NCBI GenBank assembly: GCA_964422855.1
Contig: CAYRCS010000003.1
Span: forward strand, 1 to 42,469
Direction: 5' to 3'
DNA from: CAZEYI01 sp964422855
Lineage (GTDB): Bacteria; Patescibacteriota; Gracilibacteria; Absconditabacterales; Absconditicoccaceae
Length of the DNA: 42,469 nucleotides
Part shown: one piece after another, positions 9,253 through 18,889 of the stretch
How positions within the stretch are numbered: the stretch's first letter is position 1
How the letters are laid out: each line of letters starts with the position of its first letter
Translations under genes and position numbers: made by a program
The notes under the pieces: model-generated
What the model saw: the letters and a program-made list of their open reading frames with translations, nothing else
Databases searched by the model: none
Told to the model about the DNA's origin: nothing

Positions 9253-10116
9253 TTATTTACCACTACTGTTCTTAGCATTTCTTCTGGATACGATGAACTT
9301 ATCTGACCATTTCTTCTTAGTTCTTGTCTTCATACCAGCAGATACTCTCTTACCAGTGAATGACTTGATACCTTTCTTCAAACCAATATCTGAGTGCGCT
9401 TCTCAACCTCCGTGTGGGTGATCCACTGGGTTCATGTTGATACCCAATACCTTTGGCTTGCGGCCCATCCATCTTTGTCTACCAGCTTTACCAATAACGA
9501 CGTTTTTGTGTTCTTCGTTACCCAATTCACCGATAGTCGCCCGACATCTGTTGTTGAACTTTCTTACTTCACCAGATGGCAACTTGAGGAATACTGTACC
9601 TTCTGCTTCATCTTTACCGTCGATAGTAGCAAATCCTCCTGCTGATCTAATAAGTTTACCCTTAGTGTCAGGCACATATTCTACGTTGTAGACATGCAAA
9701 CCTTCTGGAATATCTCTGAGTTGTTTTCTATTACCTGATTGAATAGGAGCTTTGTCTCCATACATAATTTCATCACCAACCTTGACACCTTTCCATGCCA
9801 AATTGTAACGCTTTTCTCCGTCTGCAAAGTGTACGAGAACGATCCTGGCAGTTCTAAATGGATCATATTCCACTGTAGCTACTTTGCCTGGTACATTTAC
9901 CTTATCGTATCCTTTGAAGTCGATAAGTCTGTATAGTCTTTTGTGACCACCCCCCATAAATCTAGAAGTCACTCTTCCTGTGTGGTTTCTACCACCTGTT
10001 CTTTTTACAGAAACAGTAAGAGATTTTTCTGGTTTGTTGGTAGTGATGTCACTGAAGTCATAACCGACCATAAAACGTCTGGATGGTGTATATGGCTTAT
10101 ACGATTTTACTGGCAT
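9253..10116 (-). CDS. rplB: 50S ribosomal protein L2 (uL2)
   Basis: Needed for subunit association and peptidyl transfer. The 287-aa product has the usual length. It shows KSYKPYTPSRRFM at the start, GGGHKRLYRLIDFKG, the AGGFATIDGKDE region and the hallmark NPVDHPHGG. The next codon is TGA (about 9402), followed by EAHSDIGLKKGIKS. In essentially every bacterium this stretch reads HPHGGGEG, so the TGA stands exactly on the third Gly. The C-terminal KTRTKKKWSDKFIVSRR block is intact. Confidence 0.98.
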
Positions 10117-10152
10117 GTTTCGTCAAGGAGATGGAATTAAATGGTATACGTA

Positions 10153-10494
10153 TTATGCACTTACTTCTATCTTGTCTTTCTTATCAAGTCTGATGATAGC
10201 TTTTTTGTATGCACGTCTTACAAGGCTTCTTCTTTCTCTACCCTTGAATGGAACGCTCACTAAGTTTACAGACACCGGTACTATCTTGTACATTGCCTCA
10301 ACAGCTTTTTTTACATCATTCTTGTTAGCATCTTGATGTACTTTGAATGAATAAACATTCATAGTCTCTTGTTGCTTGTATGATTTTTCTGTGAAGAGAG
10401 GAGCAATCAAGATCTGGTGAGGACCGACCTTATTTATAGCCTTGGTCTGCACACTCTTCTTAGCTCTCTGTCTGAGAATTTGCTTGAATGTCAT
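10153..10494 (-). CDS. rplW: 50S ribosomal protein L23 (uL23)
   Basis: Exit-tunnel protein that docks trigger factor and SRP. The 113-aa product has an N-terminal basic extension, the APLFTEKSYKQQET signature, YSFKVHQDANKNDVKKAVEAMYK (the conserved FxVxxxANKxxIKxAVE pattern) and the KAIIRLDKKDKIEV end. No TGA codon is present. It lies between rplD and rplB as in nearly all S10 operons. Confidence 0.96.
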   Translation of the reverse strand: MTFKQILRQRAKKSVQTKAINKVGPHQILIAPLFTEKSYKQQETMNVYSFKVHQDANKNDVKKAVEAMYKIVPVSVNLVSVPFKGRERRSLVRRAYKKAIIRLDKKDKIEVSA

Positions 10495-10519
10495 AGTGAT
10501 GATTTGCTAGGAATATAAA

Positions 10520-11149
10520 CTATTTTGTGTTAATGTGTGTCAATGCGTCTTCCAGCATCAATACTGTATCATACTTCATCAAATCTGCTGGGTTGAGATA
10601 ATTAGCGTGAATGTATTTTACATTCTTGATATTTCTAAATGACTTTTCTGTAGTGTCATTTTTGGTTCCAAGAACAAACAATACTTTCGTATTATCCAAG
10701 CCGATGTTTTTGAGAACATCTACAGCCAATTTTGTTTTTGGCTCTTTTGTTTCAAATGCATCCAAACCTAGGATCTTGTTTTCTTTTGCCTTCATAGACA
10801 ACAATCCTCTCAATGCCAAGTTTCTTACTTTCTTGTTCATCCCCTTAGTGAAATTTCTTTCACTCTTAGGACCAAAAGCAACTCAACCATGAACTCTGAT
10901 AGGAGATCTACGATCACCAGGTCTTGCATTACCTGTACCTTTTTGTTTGAAAAGCTTCTTCCCAGAACCTTGCACTTCTGCTCTTGTCTTAGAGTCAGCA
11001 GCGTTGGTATGAGCGTTGGCTTGTTGGTACAAATAATATTCATGGATAGCGTTCTTGTTGATGGCATGATCGCCAAACAATTCCGCATCGAGTTCGATAG
11101 TCTTCACTACCTTCCCTTTGTTGTTGTACACTTCTACTGAGTATGTCAT
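10520..11149 (-). CDS. rplD: 50S ribosomal protein L4 (uL4)
   Basis: Tunnel-constriction protein. The 209-aa product is complete once the TGA at about 10880-10882 is read as Gly. It then reads RSPIRVHGGVAFGPKSERNF, the conserved L4 loop (family: RGGGxxFGPxPR). Upstream the KLFKQKGTGNARPGDRR loop is intact. The C-terminal half has LALRGLLSMKAKEN and the NIKNVKYIHANYLNPADLMKYDTV region seen in L4 domain 2. Confidence 0.96.
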
Positions 11150-11190
11150 CGTCCGTTGGGCGTTTTGATTAAATAATTGTTATGCTATTA

Positions 11191-11793
11191 TTATGATACG
11201 TATAATTTGAGGATACCATTGTATGAACCTGGGATAGAGCCTTTGACAGCTACTATATGTTCACCATTGTTTGTAAATATATCGATGATTTGCTTGTCCT
11301 TCAATTTGACAGTTTCACCACCCATACGACCTGCATGTGGATGACCTTTTTGTGTTCTTCTTGGTTTTCTATTACCAGTCGAACCAACCCATCTGTGGAA
11401 CTTAGAACCACGAGTCTTTTGTCATCCGTGAGCGTTATGTCTTTTCATTACTCACTGGAAACCCTTACCTTTACCTTCACCAATCAAAGTAACCTTTTCT
11501 ACACCTTCCAATACAGCGCTTGTAAGCGCAGCACCAGCAGCATATTGTTGTATGAAGTTTGCGTCAACAGGAAACTCGGCACATTTTTTGTAGGCAATCT
11601 TAGCACCCTTTACCTTACCCGTTTCTTTTTTGCCTACTCCTACAACTGCAGCTACATAACCGTCTTTTTCTTCGGTCTTGTATCTTACTATTTCTTGCGT
11701 AGGGATAGTCAAAAGAGTGACTGAGGCAAATTTATCATTTACCCACATTCTGGTCATTTCCTTTTTTTGTACCACCAATCCGTATGTACTCAT
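11191..11793 (-). CDS. rplC: 50S ribosomal protein L3 (uL3)
   Basis: Assembly initiator whose extended loop reaches the peptidyl-transferase centre. The 200-aa product starts MSTYGLVVQKKEMTRMW, matching the family MxGLxGxKxGMTRxF. Two TGA codons supply Gly in KGFQGVMKRHNAHGGQ, the loop region that normally reads GKGFxGxxKRHxFxGG. It then has GSTGNRKPRRTQKGHPHAGRMG. I chose the ATG at 11791-11793; an in-frame ATG seven codons upstream would add residues not seen in L3. Confidence 0.95.
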
Positions 11794-11840
11794 TGAACAC
11801 AAAGTCATAAACATTTAAAACAAACACCGAGGCACTCTAC

Positions 11841-12173
11841 TTAGAATACTTTTACATCGACCATAACACCTACTGGGATTGCAATGTTTTGGAGATACTC
11901 CATAGTCTTGGAACCCATATTAGTAACGTCAATCAATCTTGTATATGTAATTCTTTCGTATTGTTCTCTAGATTCGTTGTGCTTGAAGTTTGATCTAATT
12001 ACTGTGTAGATCTTCTTCTTGCTTGGTAATGGAATCGGTCCTTTGACATCGGCACCGGACTTAACCAAAAGCCCGGTAACCTTGCCCAAAGAGGACTCCA
12101 GCATCTTGAGATCATAGCTCTTAAGCTTGATTCTCAATTTTGGATTTGATGATGATTTTGCTTTCGCTGGCAT
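11841..12173 (-). CDS. rpsJ: 30S ribosomal protein S10 (uS10)
   Basis: Small-subunit head protein and, in other bacteria, the NusE partner in antitermination. The 110-aa product has a short Lys/Ser-rich N-terminal extension, then KLRIKLKSYDLKMLESS (family IRIRLKAFDHRxLDxS), GPIPLPSKKKIYTVIRS and HNESREQYERITYTRLIDV. The last ends in the TYTRLID variant of the usual HKRLIDI. It is the first ribosomal gene after tuf. Confidence 0.96.
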   Translation of the reverse strand: MPAKAKSSSNPKLRIKLKSYDLKMLESSLGKVTGLLVKSGADVKGPIPLPSKKKIYTVIRSNFKHNESREQYERITYTRLIDVTNMGSKTMEYLQNIAIPVGVMVDVKVF

Positions 12174-12204
12174 CCTTATATGTAGCGTTTCTATTTAAAA
12201 GGGA

Positions 12205-13377
12205 TTATTCCAATATCTTTGTAACAACTCCTGCACCTACTGTTCTACCACCTTCTCTAATTGCAAATCTCAAACCTTCTTCCATTACAACTGGGTAGAT
12301 CAATTCAACATCGATCTTAGCGTTATCACCAGGCATGATCATTTCAGCGCCCTTTACAGTAACCGCACCAGTAACGTCAGTTGTTCTCAAGAAGAATTGT
12401 GGTCTGTATCCTGCCATAAATGGAGTATGTCTACCACCTTCTTCCTTCTTCAATACGTATATTTCAGCTTCAAATTTCTTGTGAGCTTTTACTGTTCCTG
12501 GTTTTGCAATAACTTGACCTCTTTCGATCTGTTCCTTGTCAACACCTCTGAGCAATAGTCCAACATTCATACCAGCTTCAGCTGAATCAAATTGTTTGTG
12601 GAACATTTCTACTCCAGTAATTGTAGATTTCATAGATTCTTTACCAAGACCCATGATTTCAACATCATCATTCATCTTGATAATACCTCTTTCAATTCTA
12701 CCTGTCGCCACAGTACCTCTACCTTTGATAGAGAATACATCTTCGATAGGCATCAAGAAAGTCTTTTCTGTGTCTCTTACTGGTGTAGGAATAAATGAGT
12801 CCAACGCAGCCAATAGATCCCAAACACATTTTGCAGCACCTGCTTCATCAGTAGGATTTTCAGTTGCCTTGAGAGCAGATCCTCTAATGATAGGTGTTTC
12901 ATCACCTCTATATCCTTGCTTCTTCAAAAGATCTCTAATTTCTTCTTCTACAAGATCCAACATATCAGCATCTTCAACCATATCACACTTATTCAAGAAT
13001 ACCACAACTTCTGGTACATTTACCTGTCTAGCCAACAAGATGTGTTCTCTTGTCTGAGGCATAGGTCCGTCAGTAGCAGAAACTACAAGTATAGCTCCAT
13101 CCATCTGAGCAGCACCAACGATCATGTTCTTGATGTAGTCAGCATGTCCTGGACAGTCGATATGTGCATAGTGTCTAGCTTCAGTTTCATATTCAACGTG
13201 TCTTGTGTTGATAGTAATACCTCTTGCTTTTTCTTCTGGTGCATTGTCGATAGAGCTATAATCCATCGCCTTAGCGTAACCCTTAGTAGCAGCTACTGTA
13301 CAGATCGCAGAAGTCAAAGTTGTCTTACCATGATCAACGTGACCAATAGTACCGACATTTACGTGCAATTTTGCCAT
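12205..13377 (-). CDS. tuf: Elongation factor Tu
   Basis: GTPase that delivers aminoacyl-tRNA to the ribosome. The 390-aa protein is of normal length and uses no TGA codon. It has GHVDHGKTTL (G1), RGITINTRHVEYET (switch I), DCPGHADYIKNM (G3), NKCDMV (G4) and the GSALKA G5 region. Domains 2 and 3 end with the typical REGGRTVGAGVVTKILE. It heads the protein-coding part of the operon and lies 85 bases downstream of three tRNA genes on the same strand, an arrangement like tufB of E. coli, so tRNAs and tuf may share a transcript. Confidence 0.98.
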   Translation of the reverse strand: MAKLHVNVGTIGHVDHGKTTLTSAICTVAATKGYAKAMDYSSIDNAPEEKARGITINTRHVEYETEARHYAHIDCPGHADYIKNMIVGAAQMDGAILVVSATDGPMPQTREHILLARQVNVPEVVVFLNKCDMVEDADMLDLVEEEIRDLLKKQGYRGDETPIIRGSALKATENPTDEAGAAKCVWDLLAALDSFIPTPVRDTEKTFLMPIEDVFSIKGRGTVATGRIERGIIKMNDDVEIMGLGKESMKSTITGVEMFHKQFDSAEAGMNVGLLLRGVDKEQIERGQVIAKPGTVKAHKKFEAEIYVLKKEEGGRHTPFMAGYRPQFFLRTTDVTGAVTVKGAEMIMPGDNAKIDVELIYPVVMEEGLRFAIREGGRTVGAGVVTKILE

Positions 13378-13461
13378 AATAATGTTATCGTAAAAGATAA
13401 AATGTAATTACTTTGTTTAATTGTTTGGCCTTCTCGTATATCAAAGCCTAAACAGAGGGAT

Positions 13462-13535
13462 TCGGGGATGCGGGACTCGAACTCGCGACCTCTTGGTCCC
13501 AAACCAAGCGCTCTAGCCATCTGAGCTAATCCCCG
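13462..13535 (-). tRNA. tRNA-Pro (anticodon UGG)
   Basis: The minus strand folds as a cloverleaf with acceptor CGGGGAT / ATCCCCG and discriminator A. The anticodon stem is CTTGG / CCAAG with loop TTTGGGA, and the T loop is TTCGAGT. The T stem has one A-C mismatch. CCA is not encoded (ATC follows), unlike the two neighbouring tRNAs. Confidence 0.95.
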
Positions 13536-13536
13536 G

Positions 13537-13613
13537 TGGTGGGCATAGGTGGACTCGAACCACCGACCTCGTCCTTATCAGAGACGCGCTCTAACCAACT
13601 GAGCTATATGCCC
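13537..13613 (-). tRNA. tRNA-Ile (anticodon GAU)
   Basis: The cloverleaf has acceptor GGGCATA / TATGCCC, anticodon stem CGTCT / GGACG (one G-T pair) with loop CTGATAA, and T arm GGTGG-TTCGAGT-CCACC. The 3' CCA is encoded in the gene (13537-13539). One base separates it from tRNA-Pro on this strand. Confidence 0.96.
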
Positions 13614-13614
13614 A

Positions 13615-13689
13615 TGGTGCCGGGAGGCAGGATTGAACTGCCGACACAAGGCTTTTCAGGCCTCTGCTCTACCACTGAGCTACCCCGGC
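13615..13689 (-). tRNA. tRNA-Phe (anticodon GAA)
   Basis: The cloverleaf has acceptor GCCGGGG / TCCCGGC with one G-T pair, anticodon loop CTGAAAA (GAA) and T arm GGCAG-TTCAATC-CTGCC. The 3' CCA is encoded (13615-13617). It is the first gene of the tRNA-tuf-ribosomal cluster and lies about 390 bases downstream of the predicted promoter. Confidence 0.96.
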
Positions 13690-14200
13690 GTAGCATGTGT
13701 GTGCATCCTGTTGGGATTGTACTGCTGCACTCGGGATGCTGTTTTGCGACATTTTTGAGTAAACAAAAAATTCGCATACGACTAGTAAGATACAAATCAC
13801 GAAACAAATTGCAAGAGAAAATGCAGGGAAATGCGTAAATCGTTTTCTAGAATTTTCGGATCCTGCATGAGAACTGGCTTTTGAGTTAAAAAAAATGTGT
13901 CGTATCCTGACGTTTTGTGTCGCATTTTATATGTTTTGTGAAAGAGGGGTGGTAGCTTTGTATCCACTATATACTAATTTTTTGTCTGTCTATGTGGACA
14001 TGTCGCATTATTATCTCTTTTACCAATACATATACTTTTGTGACTCTCCTTATATATAAGAAAACGCACAATAAAGTTGTTGCACTATACTCCATTTTTT
14101 TTATTTGTCAAGCTTTTGTATACATCTATATGTATAGCTGGCCAATAAATCTTGTTTTTGTTTGCTAAAAAACTATGGTGAACCTATGTTTTTATAGAAT
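13690..14200. other. 510-base intergenic region between the tRNA/tuf operon and leuS
   Basis: Divergent spacer, AT-rich, with no convincing coding frame. It holds the minus-strand promoter listed separately. It also has a second weak minus-strand candidate (TTGCAA, 16 bases, TATCTT, about 13784-13811), and a GCATCC / GGATGC pair flanking a 25-base loop at 13703-13740. The word TGTCG[CT]AT occurs three times at about 13898-14008 and TGCGACA once at 13746. I see no tRNA or known RNA in it. Confidence 0.5.
14084..14111 (-). promoter_or_regulatory. Sigma-70-type promoter for the tRNA-tuf-ribosomal operon
   Basis: On the minus strand the -35 box TTGACA (14106-14111) is a perfect consensus. A 16-base A-rich spacer follows, then TATAGT (14084-14089) as the -10 box. 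It points toward tRNA-Phe. The start would be near 14077, giving a leader of almost 390 bases before the first tRNA. Confidence 0.75.
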
Positions 14201-17137
14201 ATGGAGCGCATGACTATCGATATCAAAGCAATTGGTCCCAAGTGGCAAGCAAAGTGGAAGAAAGAAAAGACATATAAGACGACCGAATCCTCCGATAAGC
14301 CGAAATTTTATGCGCTCGACATGTTCCCCTATCCGTCTGGAGCTGGTTTGCATGTCGGTCATCCTAAGGGATACTTGGCTACTGATAGCTTGGCGAGACT
14401 CAAGATGCTGCAGGGATACAATGTCTTGCATCCTATGGGATTTGATGCCTTTGGTCTGCCAGCAGAACAGTATGCTATCAAGAATAAAGTAAATCCTGCC
14501 GTCTCTACAGCGACCAATGTCGCTAGATACAAGGAACAACTTGAATCTATGGGATTTACCTATGACCGAGATAGAGAAGTACAAACAACCGACCCGAAAT
14601 TTTATAAATGGACACAGTGGGCATTTCTCAAATTATACAATCACTACTATGATGCAGTAGCTGGTACTGCGAAACCTATAGAAGAATTGGAGAAAAAATT
14701 GGCGAAACAATGACTCACAGGTACAGATCTTGAAAAAGCACTCGACCAGCATCGTTTGGCTTTTGTGGATTACAAACCTATCAATCGATGTCCAAGCTGT
14801 AAGACTGGTTTGGCAAATGAGGATTTGGATAACGGTAAATGTGAACGTTGTGGATCTGATGTCGAACAAAAACCTATGAGACAGTGGGTGATTAGAATTA
14901 CCGACTATGCAGAAAGACTTCTGGATGGTTTGAACGAATTACCTGAGTGGCCAGACAATGTGAAGGAAATGCAAAGAAATCGAATAGGCAAAAGCGAAGG
15001 AACGGAGTTTGTGATGCACATACAAGGATCTGAGCACAACTTCTCTATCTATACGACACGTGTAGACACAGTATTTGGGATGTCATTTGTGGCACTTGCA
15101 CCTGAGCATCCGCTGGTCCAAGAGATTACGACCAAAGAACATGCAAAAGCAGTCGCAAAATATGTCAAAGACGCAGCTAACAAAACATCACTCGAAAGAG
15201 ATGCAGAAAAAGAGAAGACAGGTGTCTTTACTGGCGCATACGCGATAAATCCGTTTAACCAGCAAGCAGTCCCTATCTGGGTAGCGGATTATGTCTTGAT
15301 GAATTATGGTAGTGGTGCGGTAATGGCAGTGCCTGCACATGATGAGAGAGATTATGCTTTTGCAAAGAAGTATGATCTGCCGATTGTACAAAGTATAGCG
15401 CCTTTATTTATTGGGGAATGAATAAATGCTCCAAGAAATAATGTAGAAACACTTAATAGGAAAGTAGTAGATATCATTCTGGAAAATGAAAAATGACAAT
15501 ATGTCATCTTAACAGAAGAAAATCCAACAAACCATCATTTTATATGATGATGAATTGAGGACTGAGAGACTGAATTAGAAGCTGTAATAAAAGAGACTAT
15601 AGAAGAGAGTTGATATGTAGATACAGAAATAATTGGAGCTATACCATGAACATACGTTGCGTCATTATTATTTAGACATCCAAAAAATAAGAATCAGAAT
15701 ACTGTCTGACAATTTTTCCATCTAAAATTAAAAACAAACAAGAAAATAAAATCAGAAATAGATGAATGAAAACATAGCATACAACGATTAGATAAAGAAA
15801 GTGTAGGCGACATGATAACATGGCCACACCATAAATATGCTCGAGATTCCTTTGCCAATTGAATAGAAGCAACGACAGAGAAATGAATCCTGGTTCAATC
15901 CTGAGAATATTCGGGACTGACTTCCGATGAAGCAATTCCAGCTATGCAAGCATGGTTAACAAAACAATGAATAGGTGGAGTCAAAGTACAATACAGACTC
16001 CAAGATTGGGTCTTCTCCAGACAAAGATATTGGGGAGAACCTATCCCGATGATCCATGGCAAAGATGGTAAGATTATTCCAATGCAGGAAAAAAATTTGC
16101 CACTGGAATTACCGATGGTGGAAGAATACGAACCAACGGGTAGTGAAGAATGACCACTAGCTAATATCAAAGAATGGGTCAATGTGCCTGAATGAAAAAG
16201 AGAAACCAACACGATGCCACAATGGGCTGGATCATCACGATACTGGCTCCGTTATATGGATCCAAACAATAGTAAAGCACTTGTAGGAAAGGATAAAGAA
16301 AAATATCGAGGACAAGTCGATATCTATGTGTGATGACTTGAGCATGCGACCAGACACTTAATCTACGGACGTTTTTGGCATAAGTTCTTGTATGATATCG
16401 GTGTCGTAAGTACCAGCGAACCGTTCAAGAAGTTGTATGGCGTAGGATTGGTATTGGCTGAAGATGGTAGAAAAATGTCCAAGAGATGGAACAATGTGAT
16501 CAACCCAGACGAAGTGATCGGCGAATATGGTGCTGATGCATTTAGGACATACGAGATGTTTATGTGACCGTTTGAAAATGAGGTCGCACGAAGTACTGCA
16601 TGAGTAAAAGGTGTCAAAAAATTCTTAGATAAGATATGTAGACTGGTCGACAAGATGAGTGATGAAAAGGATAGCAAAGATGTCCAATCACTCCTCCACA
16701 AATCTATCAAGAAAGTATGAGAAGACATCGAAAACTTTAGATTTAATACTGCTGTCTCACAGCTTATGATCTTGGTCAATGGCTTGACTGAGCCGAAGAC
16801 TGTATCCAAGGAAACTATCAAAATACTTGCCCTCATCGTAGCGCCATTTGCACCGCATTTGGCAGAAGAAATCTGGGAACAATTGGGCGAGAAGTTTTCT
16901 ATCTTCCACACAGGAACCTGGCCGACATTTGATCCGAAGCTCGTGATCGAAGATACCATCACGATGGCAGTACAGTTCAATGGCAAAGTCAAAGGCACTA
17001 TCACCATCACGCCTGGCGCGAGCCAAGACGAGGTAATTGCTATTGTCAAAAATGATAGTAAGCTCCAAAAACAATGGACAAGCGAACCAAAAAAGATAAT
17101 ATATGTACCAGGAAAGATAGTAAATATTATTTTATAG
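14201..17137 (+). CDS. leuS: Leucyl-tRNA synthetase with an inserted Nudix-like domain
   Basis: Charges tRNA-Leu. The gene encodes 978 aa and many TGA codons are read as Gly. The HIGH motif is HVGH (51-54), zinc-type CPSC and CERC pairs lie near 197 and 214, and the editing domain has TTRVDTVFG and AHDERDYAFAKKY. SRQRYWGEPIP and KMSKR (about 758-762, in place of KMSKS) follow, then the anticodon-binding domain. Between about 407 and 555 the editing domain is interrupted by a segment with the Nudix box spacing G-x5-E-x7-K-E-x2-EE-x-G (450-472). Glycines up to codon 406 use one TGA and 24 GGN; codons 407-554 use eleven TGA and two GGN. The start could also be the ATG at 14210. Confidence 0.95.
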
Positions 17138-17150
17138 CGACATCCAAAAG

Positions 17151-18191
17151 ATGGCTAGCAAAAATCTATATCCTTATGTACAGAAGGATGTTGTTTTGCG
17201 TAGTCGACGCATAGGACATATCGCCAGTTCGTTTCCTATGGTGGAAGAAGCCGACAGAGTTTCTCGTGAGTTGCGATGAATACTCAATCAAAAGAGAACT
17301 GACGATGAGACCATCAAAGCATTAACAAATATCTTTCAGACATACCTGCGTTCCAATATGGATGCAGATCCGGATAGGGAGGCTAAAGAAAAATTTGGTA
17401 AAATACAAAATTGGGCAAGTAAACTCAGATGAATTCTCAAAAGCTGATGAACGGGTTTTGAGTTTTTTATGGTTGATGCGCTACAAAGAAATAGATTTCA
17501 TTTTAAAAACACCAAGCTTTTTCATACCAAGGCTTCTCCTCGACTTGATTATGAGCGAAAGATTGATTTCCTTTCTACGATTGTACACGAGTGAAATATT
17601 GTCCCCAAAAACCTAACTGTATGAGTACAACTTACTACCGAAAAATCACATATACGTATATATCCTGACTACAGAGAGCATATGAAAAAGAAAAAGCAGA
17701 TAGTACACTCGCTGTCAGAAAAATGCGTTGATAATCAAGATCCTTATATGCAACAATTGCCTAGTAAACTTAAACCAAATCTCACGAGTTATATGGTCGT
17801 CAACTGATCTATCAACAAACGTATCAATATAGATAATGACAATATCTTTCTCAAAGCATTTCAGCAACGAGAAAAAAATGCATTTCATAATGGCTGACCT
17901 TCGGAGTATCTTCCTATCGAGATACAAAAAGAACTCTGAATTGTCTATCATGCATATCAAAGATCTTTGAAACAATTTGTAGAATTTCTAGAAGTGCATA
18001 ATGCGTGATTGCCGGATAGTGAACAATATACTATGACAGACCATGATGACGTATACCATCTTGTATCTACCTACAATCCTGAAAGCAAAGAACTACAATA
18101 CAAAGTTTTTTATAATAATGATAAAAGAGAAAATGTTTTTCTCTTTTATATATCGTACTTTCTTCATGATGGATTGTTACAAAAAACCTAA
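17151..18191 (+). CDS. Unrecognised 346-aa protein, visible only with code 25
   Basis: I do not recognise the family. The frame opens 13 bases after leuS and runs 346 codons with ten TGA codons as Gly, ending in TAA. Under the standard code only short fragments remain. The protein is hydrophilic and mixed-charge, without a signal peptide or membrane segment. A central part reads DYERKIDFLST about 15 residues before GVQLTT, which faintly recalls the D...(D/E)xK core of PD-(D/E)XK nucleases, but Gln and Thr replace the usual acidic residue and Lys, so this is only a hint. It may be co-transcribed with leuS. Its stop overlaps the stop of the convergent membrane gene by three bases. Confidence 0.75.
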
Positions 18192-18763
18192 CTCTTCTGC
18201 CAACGACGCACCAATGTGAAGATAGTAAAGATCCCATTTGCAAGGATCAAATATATAGGATACAATGCTGTTGTAATAGAGATCACATCAAGACTCCGTA
18301 CAACAAGAACAAACTTAATTGCCGAAAGAGCATAGACAAAAATACTCTCTCCATGCGGATCCTGTCGCGTCTTACGGAAGGTCGGAAGAAATGCCAATAG
18401 ATCGGTAAGAACAATAAGTATAACTGACCATACCGGTGTCTTAGTCACATACCGAAGCAATAGTGCAATGATCGAAAGGCCAAAATATAGTCGATCTATT
18501 TTTGCGATAACACTTTTGTGCTTATATCGTGCAAATGCAGCAACTATGAAACAAATTATCGCACTCAATCCTAGTACTCGTGTGGCAATACTCTGTGTCT
18601 CAGTCCTCTGGGCAAAAAATGCTGTCCCCGTCATAATTCATCGGATCAATCGAGAAAAGGCGTGTGGCTTATTTCGTCATTGGATGATACCACGAATATA
18701 TCGTGTATACGATATGAGCGTCACTATGATAGATGATCGAGCAATTATCTGTGTTGTATCCAT
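18188..18763 (-). CDS. Multi-span membrane protein (about six segments), function unknown
   Basis: The 191-aa protein has hydrophobic segments through its whole length and a conserved-looking loop GRNKPHAFSRLIRGIMTG after the first segment. Similar proteins with a KPHAFSWLIWG loop occur in other candidate-phyla bacteria, as I recall. Two TGA codons near residues 27 and 42 are read as Gly; stopping there would remove the first membrane segment. I chose the ATG at 18761-18763 because it begins just before the first hydrophobic stretch. No catalytic motif is visible. It is convergent with the upstream hypothetical gene. Confidence 0.75.
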
Positions 18764-18889
18764 CCAACATATAATATAATAAACATACGCACAATATGAG
18801 ATACATGTGCGTTTGCAAGACATGAATAAAAAGCACTGGAAAGTCGCTAGCTTTTTTGTACCTTGAACGTAGTATTTTTTTGTTGACGT

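Noticed and set aside
12536..13407. Plus-strand open frames opposite tuf
   Set aside because: Shadows of a highly conserved gene with strong codon bias.
14201..17137. leuS and many other genes as pseudogenes broken by nonsense codons
   Set aside because: Every break is a TGA, the reading frame never shifts, and the TGA sites match conserved glycines. Decay would also give TAA, TAG and frameshifts.
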